Source: an uncultured bacterium
GTDB taxonomy: Bacteria; Bacillota; Clostridia; Oscillospirales; Ruminococcaceae
Assembly: GCA_905215595.1 (NCBI GenBank)
Contig: CAJMQZ010000006.1
Coordinates: forward strand, 1 to 35,117
DNA: 35,117 nucleotides
Direction of reading: 5' to 3'
Both the position numbers and the translations under genes were made by a program. This document shows positions 1 through 6,554 of this stretch, one piece after another. Positions within the stretch are counted from its first letter, which is position 1. Every line of letters begins with the position of its first letter. The notes below the pieces were generated by a model, which ran no database searches, had not been told where the DNA came from, and saw only the letters and a list, made by a program, of their open reading frames with translations.

Positions 1-595
1 ACACCAGACCCATGATGCCGAAGGGTGCCAGATTGATGATCCAGCGCACGATCTGAGAAACGGCATCGGCGGTGTTTGCCAGAAAGACCTTGGTGCTCTC
101 TGCGCCGATGTTCTTCATGGCAATGCCGAACATACAGGCCCAGAACAGAATGCCAATGTAGTTGCCGTTCATCAGGGCGCTGACAGGGTTGGCCACAAAG
201 TTGGTCAGCAAGGTGCTCAGCACCTCGCCCAAGCCCTGCGGGATCACATCAGACTGTGCCGCGTCGGCCAGTACCACCTTGACCGGGAACATAAAGCTGG
301 TGATGGCCGCAATGGCTGCCGCTAGAAAGGTGGTGAGCATATACAGCCAGGTCACGGTGCCAAAGCGGCGGTCCAGCTTGGACGAGCCCTGTGCCAGTGC
401 GCTTGCCACAATGACGAACACCAGCACCGGGGCAATGCCCTTCAGCGCACCGACGAACAGGCTGCCCAGCTCGCCGACCCAACCCGCGCCCGGCACTACC
501 AGTGCCAGCACCGAACCGACTGCCAGGCCGATCAGGATGCGCAGGATCAGGCTGGTCTGGTTGTATTTTGCTACAACCGCTTTCAAGGTTTTCAT
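1..595 (-). CDS. sstT: Serine/threonine:Na+ symporter SstT (5' part; gene runs off the left edge)
   Basis: This is the N-terminal 198 codons of a dicarboxylate/amino acid:cation symporter (DAACS family). The protein imports serine and threonine with sodium across the cytoplasmic membrane. The visible part starts MKTLKAVVAKYNQTSLILRI and contains several long hydrophobic segments, typical of the SstT N-terminal half: a GLAVGSVLAL helix, a GALKGIAPVLVFVIVASAL helix, and later NPVSALMNGNYIGILFWA. The start is fixed by AAGAGGAG about 10 bases upstream of the ATG. A long leader of about 65 bases holds two palindromes that could be operators. The C-terminal half, with the substrate-binding hairpins, lies outside the window, so substrate choice rests on N-terminal resemblance only. 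A glutamate/aspartate carrier of the same family is the alternative. Confidence 0.85.
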   Translation of the reverse strand, partial: MKTLKAVVAKYNQTSLILRILIGLAVGSVLALVVPGAGWVGELGSLFVGALKGIAPVLVFVIVASALAQGSSKLDRRFGTVTWLYMLTTFLAAAIAAITSFMFPVKVVLADAAQSDVIPQGLGEVLSTLLTNFVANPVSALMNGNYIGILFWACMFGIAMKNIGAESTKVFLANTADAVSQIVRWIINLAPFGIMGLV

Positions 596-616
596 ATCGT
601 AACACTCCTCTTACGC

Positions 617-658
617 TGTACGCCTAGTGCGTACATTTTCCTGTTTCTTGTACGAGAA
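617..658. promoter_or_regulatory. Two palindromes in the sstT leader (possible operators)
   Basis: A perfect 7-5-7 inverted repeat, TGTACGC-CTAGT-GCGTACA, lies at 617-635. A second, imperfect palindrome centred on GTAC (TTCTTGTACGAGAA) lies at 645-658. Both sit just downstream of the sstT -10 element, between transcription start and ribosome binding site, a usual place for a repressor. The binding protein is unknown. Confidence 0.4.
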
Positions 659-666
659 CAGTTGTC

Positions 667-672
667 ATTATA
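667..672 (-). promoter_or_regulatory. Extended -10 element of the sstT promoter
   Basis: On the minus strand the sequence reads TGCTATAAT, a perfect -10 with the TGn extension, about 72 bases upstream of the sstT start codon. No good TTGACA-like -35 is seen at 17 bp, which fits an extended -10 promoter. Confidence 0.55.
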
Positions 673-806
673 GCATATACGGCAAAAAAGAGGAAGTGTT
701 TTCAGGCATTTTGACGCCTCAAATCACGTTTTTTGTAACCTTTTTCAAAATTGCCTTGAAAACTGTACTTATATAAAATACAGTTTTGCGGTTTTGACGA
801 GGAAAA

Positions 807-905
807 CCCTCTCAGTCATCGCTGCGCGATGCCAGATTCCCCCTTTTGTCACCTGCGGTGACATTTTCCCCCGGCCGGGGGAAATCTGTCCTCTCAGGGG
901 GAGCT
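807..905. repeat. Degenerate composite stem-loop repeat
   Basis: The stretch opens with CCCTCTCAGTCATCGC and then holds three consecutive short stem-loops: GCATCGC/GCGATGC type, TGTCACC/GGTGACA and CCCCCGGCCGGGGG. Its interior resembles the repeat at 33524-33623, while its first bases match the main repeat family of this window. No gene is visible between 596 and 1199; the region holds this repeat, another repeat at 963-1116 and a terminator. Confidence 0.6.
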
Positions 906-962
906 TTTGGCATAGGTTTCTTATTGCATCTAAAACTTTAGTGACAGGGATAACGGCGTGCG

Positions 963-1116
963 CCCTCTCAGTCAAAGCCTACGGCTTTGACAGCTCTCCC
1001 AAAGGGAGAGCCAAGAGCACGCCCGGAAACTTTCTCGTTTCTCCTAATGCTTTAGCAACGGGCTTTAAATCTTGGCTCCCCCTTCGGGGGAGCTGGCGCG
1101 GGAGCGCCTGAGAGGG
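963..1116. repeat. Palindromic repeat element, copy 1
   Basis: This 154-bp element begins CCCTCTCAG and ends CTGAGAGGG. Each end carries a small hairpin (AAAGCC/GGCTTT on the left, GGCGC/GCGCC on the right) followed inward by a CTCCC...GGGAG hairpin. The centre is shared with copies 2 and 4. See also 2697-2838, 4451-4569, 20364-20518, 25300-25428 and 29237-29391. Confidence 0.85.
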
Positions 1117-1126
1117 TTCCCCACCC

Positions 1127-1169
1127 GTGAAAACAGACCCCCGGAGCGTCCGCAGATGCTCCGGGGGTC
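1127..1169 (-). terminator. Rho-independent terminator of the GNAT gene
   Basis: A 12-bp perfect stem (1136-1147 with 1158-1169, GACCCCCGGAGC) is followed on the minus strand by TGTTTTC. It sits just after the acetyltransferase stop codon. Confidence 0.8.
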
Positions 1170-1199
1170 CGAAATTATGAATGATCCTTTCGCTCGTCC

Positions 1200-1706
1200 T
1201 CACCCCAGCTGGCTCTGGGTCAGGGACATCCGCTGGTAGGCAATGCGCGGGGTGCCGTCCTCCACATGGATGATGCCGCAGCGGGTAAAGCCCTCGCTTT
1301 CCAGCAGATGCTGCATCACCTTGTTGTCGGCGTGGGTGTCGGCGCGCAGGCTCTCGCAGTGCTCCAGACACCACTCCACCACTGCTTTGCCCACGCCCTT
1401 GCTCTCGCCCGCCGAAGCCAGCCGGTGCAGCGTGCCGTAGGGCAGGGTGTCATTGAGCCAATGTCCGTCCTCAATGACCTTGTAGGTGGGGTCCTCGCCA
1501 AGGATAAAGGCGAACACCGCCTGCATCCGGCCGTTGATCATGTACACGAACAGCCGGTTGGTGTCGATATCCTCTTCCAGCAGCTCCGGGCTGGGGTAAT
1601 TGTCCCCCCACTGGGTGGGGTTGCCGTTTTTCGCCATGAGATCCCGCGCACGGGCATAGATCTCAAGGATCTTTGCCATATCCGCTCTTACCGCTCCGCG
1701 AAACAT
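1200..1706 (-). CDS. GNAT-family N-acetyltransferase
   Basis: This 168-residue protein has the size and layout of a GCN5-related acetyltransferase, which moves an acetyl group from acetyl-CoA to an amine. The N-terminal strand-helix unit (MFRGAVRADMAKILEIYARA) is followed by a central sheet with VYMINGRMQAVFAFILGEDP. The acetyl-CoA site appears as LHRLASAGESKGVGKAVVEW, where the usual Q/RxxGxG/A loop is represented by ESKGVGKA. A C-terminal HADNKVMQHLLESEGF segment completes the fold. I start at the ATG with AGAGG ten bases upstream; a GTG six bases earlier is the alternative. The gene stands alone with its own terminator. The substrate cannot be told from sequence. Confidence 0.85.
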   Translation of the reverse strand: MFRGAVRADMAKILEIYARARDLMAKNGNPTQWGDNYPSPELLEEDIDTNRLFVYMINGRMQAVFAFILGEDPTYKVIEDGHWLNDTLPYGTLHRLASAGESKGVGKAVVEWCLEHCESLRADTHADNKVMQHLLESEGFTRCGIIHVEDGTPRIAYQRMSLTQSQLG

Positions 1707-1806
1707 ATCCACTCATCCTCTCTTGCCCGCGCCCTGCTGCGCGGGGTGCATTTATTTTAGTATAACACAATATTCCATAAAGTACCAGATTTTTCTCCAT
1801 TTCGCG

Positions 1807-1848
1807 GCAAAAACAGACCGCCGTGCGCGGGGCGGCAGCACGGCGGTC
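1807..1848 (-). terminator. Rho-independent terminator of the AraC-type gene
   Basis: GACCGCCGTG (1816-1825) pairs with CACGGCGGTC (1839-1848), and on the minus strand the hairpin runs into TGTTTTTGCC. It lies just downstream of the AraC-type stop codon. Confidence 0.75.
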
Positions 1849-1872
1849 GGGGGCAGCAAAATAAGGGGTGGC

Positions 1873-2271
1873 TCATGCGGTGGGGCGGCGAGGAGCAGTG
1901 CCGGTGCGCACCAGCCGGTACTCCCGGGGGCTCAGGCCGTAGCGCTCGTGGAACAGGCGGTAGAAGTAGCTGGTGTTCTCGTAGCCCACCTGCGCAATGA
2001 TCTGCTGAATGTTCAGATCGCTGCGGCGCAGCAGCCGCGCGGCGGTCTCCATGCGGTGCTTTTGCAGCAGCTCCTTGTAGGTGCGCCCGGTCTGAGCGCG
2101 CACGCACTCGCTGACATACGCCAGCGAAACACCATAAGCCCTTGCCACATTGGAAAGGCTGGCCTCACGATAATTTTGGGTGATCTCCTGCAGCGCCGCC
2201 TGCACCAGTGCATCGCGGCTCACGGCCTCCATGCGGGCTTGCTGCGGGGAGCGTTCAAGCTTTGCCATCAT
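1873..2271 (-). CDS. Solo AraC/XylS-type DNA-binding protein
   Basis: This is a 132-residue transcription regulator made almost only of the AraC-type double helix-turn-helix. The first HTH is around residues 40-60 (LSNVARAYGVSLAYVSECVR) and the second around 90-115 (IQQIIAQVGYENTSYFYRLF). The family signature YGLSPREYR follows. Most AraC proteins have a ligand-binding domain of 150 or more residues in front; here it is absent, as in SoxS/MarA-like members. The start chosen is the first of two adjacent ATGs, with GGAGG eight to nine bases upstream. The longer open frame upstream would run through that ribosome site and a strong hairpin, so I reject it. Target genes are unknown. Confidence 0.85.
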   Translation of the reverse strand: MMAKLERSPQQARMEAVSRDALVQAALQEITQNYREASLSNVARAYGVSLAYVSECVRAQTGRTYKELLQKHRMETAARLLRRSDLNIQQIIAQVGYENTSYFYRLFHERYGLSPREYRLVRTGTAPRRPTA

Positions 2272-2291
2272 TGTATCTGTCCTCCGTAACG

Positions 2292-2346
2292 GTGCGGCGG
2301 GCGGGGGACTGGGGGAAGCCGGACCACCCGCCGCACGATAACTGCG
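2292..2346 (-). promoter_or_regulatory. Strong hairpin in the leader of the AraC-type gene
   Basis: A perfect 10-bp GC stem (2292-2301 GTGCGGCGGG with 2337-2346) closes a 35-base loop. It ends about 8 bases upstream of the GGAGG of the AraC-type gene. No T-run follows, so it is not a terminator; it could affect translation or mRNA stability. Confidence 0.4.
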
Positions 2347-2690
2347 GAGCCCTTTCCGGGCTCTTATACCTTGAATACGAATGACCTGCCGCAAACATTG
2401 CAGAAAAGATAAAAATTTTTTAGTCAATTTTCGTTGTAGAGAGGGCGGACGATTTGGAATGCGCTCCGCTTATCGGGTTGCGGCACCCAGCATCCGCTTC
2501 GTGCCTTGGGCGGCACTTGCGTCTTGCTGGCCGCTGCCCCAACAACTCCTCCCTTTTTCCGCCACTGGCGGCGGTCGTCGTCGTTGCGCTTTGCGCATCT
2601 TCAGCGGAAGAGTTATTTTTAATTTCGCGTTTGTCGCGCTCTGCGGAGCGCTCCAAACGCATTTTCACGGGAGGGGTTGGAACGAACCCT
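2347..2690. other. Intergenic stretch without a recognisable gene
   Basis: Neither strand shows a reading frame with a ribosome site or a protein-like composition. The first 80 bases should hold the promoter of the AraC-type gene. The remainder has scattered short inverted repeats and no motif I recognise. Confidence 0.5.
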
Positions 2691-2696
2691 CTCAGT

Positions 2697-2838
2697 CACG
2701 CCTGACGGCGTGCCAGCTCCCCCGAAGGGGGAGCTTTTGCGGCGACGCGAGCTTCCTCGTTTTTCTTAAAGCTTCAGCAATGAGGGTAACGGCTTGGCTC
2801 CCCCTTCGGGGGAGCTGGCGCGGGAGCGCCTGAGAGGG
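2697..2838. repeat. Palindromic repeat element, copy 2
   Basis: This 142-bp copy has the ends CCCTCTCAG/CTGAGAGGG, a left hairpin CACGCC/GGCGTG and CTCCCCC/GGGGGAG hairpins on both sides. Its centre resembles those of copies 1 and 4. It lies downstream of the phoU terminator. Confidence 0.88.
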
Positions 2839-2883
2839 TTCGCTTCGGGGAGCAGGTGACTGAGAGGGTGGATATTCTCCACA

Positions 2884-2919
2884 GAAAAAGGCTGCCTGCC
2901 AAGTGGCAGACAGCCTTTT
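2884..2919 (-). terminator. Terminator of the pst-phoU operon
   Basis: On the minus strand AAGGCTGTCTGCC pairs with GGCAGGCAGCCTT across a tiny loop and continues into TTTTTCTGT. It lies about 50 bases after the phoU stop codon. Confidence 0.88.
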
Positions 2920-2966
2920 CCAGAAGAAAATAAGGAAAACACGCGCCCAAAAGGGCAGAGTGAGTA

Positions 2967-3635
2967 TCAGAACATACTTTCGTCCTTGTAGCGCCCGGTG
3001 CGCACGAACTGCACCCACTCGGCTACGTTCACGGCGTGGTCGCCGATGCGCTCCAGATACTTGATAACCATCAAAAGATCCAGCGCGGCGTCCACCTTGG
3101 CGGGGTCGGCGGCGATCTCCTGTGCCAGCGTGTGCTTGATGGCGTTGAAGTCGTAGTCCACGGCGTCGTCTGCGGCGATGACGCGGCGGGCGGCAATCTC
3201 GTCCTCGGCGGTCAGGGCGTCCATGGCGTCAAGGATCATCTGGTAGGCCTTGCGCCCCATGGCAATGGCCTGACTGATGGCGGGGTCTCTCTCCTTACGC
3301 ACGGTGACGAGATGTGGGATGATCTCCGCGATATCCGAGGCGTGGTCGCCCATGCGCTCGATATCGGTGACCACCTTCATGGCGGTGGAAATGTGGCGCA
3401 GGTCGCCCGCCACCGGCTGCTGGCGCAGCAGCAGAGCCATGCAGCGGTGCTCAATGTCCCGCTCCATGTTGTTGATGCGGTCATCCCCCTACACGATCTT
3501 CTGGGCGGCTGCGGTGTCGGCGGTGCACAGCGCTTCCAGCGCGTTCTCCACGGCCTCGGCGGCGTTTTGCCCCATCTCCACCAGCGCGGTTTTAAGGGCT
3601 TCCAGATCGCTGTCGTATTGTTTGCGAATGCTCAT
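2967..3635 (-). pseudogene. phoU: phoU, phosphate signalling protein, interrupted by an in-frame amber codon
   Basis: PhoU couples the PstSCAB transporter to Pho-regulon signalling and protects the cell from excess phosphate uptake. The frame has 222 positions, the usual PhoU length of 215-235, with two three-helix repeats. Metal-site motifs are visible as DIERMGDHASDIAE in the first repeat and YLERIGDHAVNVAEW in the second. Codon 49 is TAG (bases 3489-3491) at KIV-stop-GDDRIN, where PhoU proteins normally have a residue before GDDxIN. The frame is intact on both sides, so this is a point change rather than a deletion. Either phoU is inactive, or a shorter 166-residue product starts at the ATG of MERDIEH, or the base is a sequencing error. 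The start has GGAGG upstream, 19 bases after the pstB stop. Confidence 0.85.
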
Positions 3636-3654
3636 TGCTTTGTTCCTCCCTGCA

Positions 3655-4422
3655 TTAACCGAACCGGCCGGAGATGTAGTCCTCGGTGCGCTTGTCCCGG
3701 GGCGTGCTGAAGATCTGGTTCGTGGGGCCCACCTCCACCAGCTCCCCCAGCAGGAAGAAGGCGGTGCGGTCGCTGATACGGGCAGCCTGCTGCATATTGT
3801 GGGTGACGATGACCACGGTGTAGTTCTTTTTCAGCTCGCTCATCAGCTCTTCCACCTTCATGGTGGAGCCGGGGTCCAGGGCGCTGGTGGGCTCGTCCAT
3901 CAGCAGCACTTCGGGCTTGACCGCCAGGGCGCGGGCGATGCACAGGCGCTGCTGCTGGCCGCCGGACAGGCCCAGGGCGCTCTTTTTCAGGCGATCCTTC
4001 ACCTCATCCCACAGGGCCGCACCCCGCAGGGAGCTTTCCACCAGCTCATCCAGCTCTGCCTTATTGCGGACCCCGTGGAGCCTGGGGCCGTAGGTGATGT
4101 TGTCGTAGATGCTCATGGGGAAGGGGTTTGCCTTCTGGAACACCATACCCACGCGGCGGCGCAGGTCGGTCAGCTCCATCTCGCGGGCAAAGATATCCGC
4201 GCCCTTCAGCCGTACATCGCCCTCGATGCGCACGCCCGGCACAAGGTCGTTCATGCGGTTCAGGGTCTTTAAAAAGGTGGACTTGCCGCAGCCGGAGGGG
4301 CCGATGAGTGCGGTGATCTCCCGCTCGCCCACGTCCAGCGAAATGCTTTTCAGCGCCTTGAAGTCGCCGTACCAGAGGTTCAGATCCTTTGCCGATATCA
4401 CCGGCACATTCGTGTTTTCCAT
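3655..4422 (-). CDS. pstB: Phosphate ABC transporter ATP-binding protein PstB
   Basis: This 255-residue ATPase powers the high-affinity phosphate importer PstSCAB. Walker A is GPSGCGKST (about residues 41-49). The Q-loop region is MVFQKANPFPMSIYDNI, the ABC signature is LSGGQQQR, Walker B is LLMDEPTSALDP and the switch histidine is in VTHN. All are intact and the length is normal. I start at the second ATG (MENTNV), which has GAGG seven bases upstream; the upstream ATG overlaps that ribosome site. The gene is separated from pstA by a palindromic repeat (4451-4569) but lies in the same orientation, and phoU follows after 19 bases. Confidence 0.97.
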   Translation of the reverse strand: MENTNVPVISAKDLNLWYGDFKALKSISLDVGEREITALIGPSGCGKSTFLKTLNRMNDLVPGVRIEGDVRLKGADIFAREMELTDLRRRVGMVFQKANPFPMSIYDNITYGPRLHGVRNKAELDELVESSLRGAALWDEVKDRLKKSALGLSGGQQQRLCIARALAVKPEVLLMDEPTSALDPGSTMKVEELMSELKKNYTVVIVTHNMQQAARISDRTAFFLLGELVEVGPTNQIFSTPRDKRTEDYISGRFG

Positions 4423-4450
4423 AGAGTACCTCATGTTGAATTGGAATGAA

Positions 4451-4569
4451 CCCTCTCAGGCGCTGCGCGCCAGCTCCCCCGAAGGGGGAGCTTTTGGTCA
4501 TCTGCCGGTCAGTGCTACTCTAGCTCCCCCTTCGGGGGAGCTGGCATTGCGAAGCAATGACTGAGAGGG
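4451..4569. repeat. Palindromic repeat element, copy 3, inside the pst operon
   Basis: This 119-bp copy (CCCTCTCAG...CTGAGAGGG) fills almost the whole gap between pstA and pstB. Its right-hand hairpin is GCATTGC/GCAATG, different in sequence but equal in shape to that of the other copies. In the transcript it would fold into strong GC hairpins and may change the ratio of PstA to PstB mRNA. Confidence 0.9.
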
Positions 4570-4581
4570 TTTCTTCTCTTT

Positions 4582-5439
4582 TTACTGCTTCTGTTTCAGT
4601 TTTGTTTTAGCCAGACGTGCTGCCAGATTGATGAGCAGCACCAGCACCAGCAGCACTGCACCGATGCCCCATGCGGAGGTGAAGTCGCCGTCCTCAAAGG
4701 CGCGCAGATACAGCAGCACCGACAGGGTGGCGCCGTTGGAGGTGTAGGCGTTGAACACGCTCTTGGCGATCACCTCTGCCGCACCGGCGGTGAACAGCAG
4801 CGCGGCGCTTTCGCCCACGATGCGTCCCACAGCCAGAATGCAGCCGGTGACGATGCCGTCGATGCTGCAGGGCAGCACGATGGTGCGGATGATGTGCCAC
4901 TTGCCCGCACCCAGACCCATAGCACCCTCGCGGTAGCCCTGCGGCACCGTTTTGAGGGATTCCTGCGTGGTGCGGATGATGGTGGGCAGGTTCATCACTA
5001 CCAGCGTCAGACTGCCGGACAAAAGACAGGTCTGGAAGCCCAGCGCCTGACTGAACACCAGCATACCCACCAAGCCGTAGATGATGCTGGGGATGCCCGC
5101 CAGCGTTTCGTTGGTGAACTCGATGACCTCGATGAGCCGCCGGTTGGAGGCGTATTCGGTCAGGTAGACCGCCGCACCTACGCCCAGCGGCAATACGATG
5201 AGTAATGTCAGCGCGATGACATACAGGGTGTTGAGGATAGCGGGCAGAATGCCGTCGGTCTTTTTCAGCACACTGGCGGTGGTGGAAAGGAATTTCCAGC
5301 TGATGTGGGGGATGCCCCGCACCAGCACCATGCCGATGATCCCGGCCACCAGAATCATCACCAGCACTGCGCTTGCCCAGACCAGCACGGTCATCACCCG
5401 GTTCCATGCCCGGCGGGAGGGCGAAAAGCCGTTATTCAT
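4582..5439 (-). CDS. pstA: Phosphate ABC transporter permease PstA
   Basis: This 285-residue inner-membrane protein is one of two permease subunits of the phosphate importer. About six transmembrane helices are visible, the first at residues 16-40 (MTVLVWASAVLVMILVAGII). The cytoplasmic EAA loop that contacts PstB appears as YREGAMGLGAGKWHIIRTIVLP. The start overlaps the end of pstC by 8 bases, which implies translational coupling. The length matches the family. The C-terminus is short and basic (AKTKLKQKQ). Confidence 0.96.
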   Translation of the reverse strand: MNNGFSPSRRAWNRVMTVLVWASAVLVMILVAGIIGMVLVRGIPHISWKFLSTTASVLKKTDGILPAILNTLYVIALTLLIVLPLGVGAAVYLTEYASNRRLIEVIEFTNETLAGIPSIIYGLVGMLVFSQALGFQTCLLSGSLTLVVMNLPTIIRTTQESLKTVPQGYREGAMGLGAGKWHIIRTIVLPCSIDGIVTGCILAVGRIVGESAALLFTAGAAEVIAKSVFNAYTSNGATLSVLLYLRAFEDGDFTSAWGIGAVLLVLVLLINLAARLAKTKLKQKQ

Positions 5440-6346
5440 CGCGGTTGCCTCCCTTCAGTACCACGTTCAGCACAACGTTGATGAGCATGATGAACACGAA
5501 CAGCACCAGCGCGATGCTGAACAGTGCCTGCCGCTGCAAGCCGCCGGCGTAACTCATTTCCTTGGCGATGGCGGTGGTCAGCAAAGTGACGCTGCGGAAC
5601 AGGCTGTCCGGCATATTGGGGCTGTTGCCCGCCACCATCATCACAGCCATCGCCTCGCCGATAGCGCGGCCGATGCCCAGCACAACGCCTGCGGCAATGC
5701 CGCTTTTGGCCGCCGGGATGCTGATCTTGAACCATGTTTCGGTGTCGGTGGCACCCAGCGCCAGACTGCCCTGCTCATACTCCGGCGGCACGGCGTTGAG
5801 CGCCGTCACCGACACGGACACGATGCTGGGTAAGATCATGATGGAAAGCACCACGATGGCGCTGAGCAGGCAGGCACCGGAGGCCTTGCCGAAAGCTTTT
5901 GCCACGGCGGGCACCAGCACCTGCATACCCAAAAGGCCGAACACTACGCTGGGGATGCCGGACAGCAGCTCGATGGCGGTGACCACCACGGTGCGCAGTT
6001 TGAGGTCTGCGGCCTTGGAGAGGAACACTGCTGTCAGCAGGCCGATGGGCACGCCGAGGATGGTGGCGCCCAGCGTGCCGTAGACACTGGACAGGATGAA
6101 GGGCAGGATGCCGAACAGCGGCTCTGCCGCGGTGGACGCCCATTTTGTGCCGAAGAGGAACTTGAAAATGCCGATCTTATGGATAGCCGGCACGCCGGAG
6201 ACCACCATGTACACCGAGATGAGCACCACACAGCACACCGCCAGCATTCCGCACAGGAAGAAGATGAAATTCATCACCGCTTCCAGCCAGTCGGCGGGGG
6301 TGCGGGGCAGCCGTACCCGGCGCAGAGAAGAGGTTGTATTTTTCAT
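5432..6346 (-). CDS. pstC: Phosphate ABC transporter permease PstC
   Basis: This 304-residue permease partners PstA. The first transmembrane helix is at about residues 24-48 (FIFFLCGMLAVCCVVLISVYMV). Helices follow around 70-95, 110-135 and onwards. The EAA loop is YEQGSLALGATDTETWFKISIPAA. The AGGA ribosome site is about 8 bases before the ATG. A terminator-like hairpin ends about 15 bases upstream of the start, so pstC transcription probably depends on partial read-through from pstS. Confidence 0.96.
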   Translation of the reverse strand: MKNTTSSLRRVRLPRTPADWLEAVMNFIFFLCGMLAVCCVVLISVYMVVSGVPAIHKIGIFKFLFGTKWASTAAEPLFGILPFILSSVYGTLGATILGVPIGLLTAVFLSKAADLKLRTVVVTAIELLSGIPSVVFGLLGMQVLVPAVAKAFGKASGACLLSAIVVLSIMILPSIVSVSVTALNAVPPEYEQGSLALGATDTETWFKISIPAAKSGIAAGVVLGIGRAIGEAMAVMMVAGNSPNMPDSLFRSVTLLTTAIAKEMSYAGGLQRQALFSIALVLFVFIMLINVVLNVVLKGGNRDE

Positions 6347-6359
6347 AACGCGATCCTAT

Positions 6360-6403
6360 AAAAAGCCGCACCAGCCCAGCCTTTTAGGGCAGGCCGACGC
6401 GGC
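6360..6403 (-). terminator. Internal terminator-like hairpin between pstS and pstC
   Basis: On the minus strand GCCGC (6399-6403) pairs with GCGGC (6365-6369), with an inner GCCC/GGGC stem, and the hairpin is followed by TTTTTATAGG. It would stop part of the transcripts after pstS, giving more binding protein than permease. That is common in pst operons, but here it is inferred from the hairpin alone. Confidence 0.55.
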
Positions 6404-6428
6404 AGTTCTCTTGTTCAGATGCGGGGCA

Positions 6429-6548
6429 GGTGGTTCACCGGGGAGCTTTCCCCGCGAAATTCGGGGCTTCCAGCTCCCGCCCTATTGCCTGCGGCAACAG
6501 GGTCCCACCCTCGGATCATTCGCCGGGGAAACTCCCCGGCAAACCACC
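6429..6548. repeat. 120-bp inverted repeat between pstS and pstC
   Basis: The left arm GGTGGTTCACCGGGGAG and the right arm (reverse complement GGTGGTTTGCCGGGGAG) match over about 31 bases with a few differences. Each arm also contains its own CCGGGGA.../TCCCCGG hairpin. The ends differ from the CCCTCTCAG family, so this is a separate palindromic element. It starts only a few bases after the pstS stop codon. Confidence 0.75.
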
Positions 6549-6554
6549 CGGTAA

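Noticed and set aside
794..1111. Open frames running through the repeats at 807-1116 and 2697-2838
   Set aside because: They are made of repeat sequence (translations share WLPLRGSWRGSA) and have no ribosome site.
2272..2427. N-terminal extension of the AraC-type protein
   Set aside because: It would read through a strong hairpin and the GGAGG site, is Pro/Ala-rich, and has no similarity to an effector domain.
3489..3491. Recoding of the phoU TAG as pyrrolysine
   Set aside because: No pyl genes or downstream recoding structure were seen, and PhoU has no known need for it. Mutation, restart or sequencing error are simpler.
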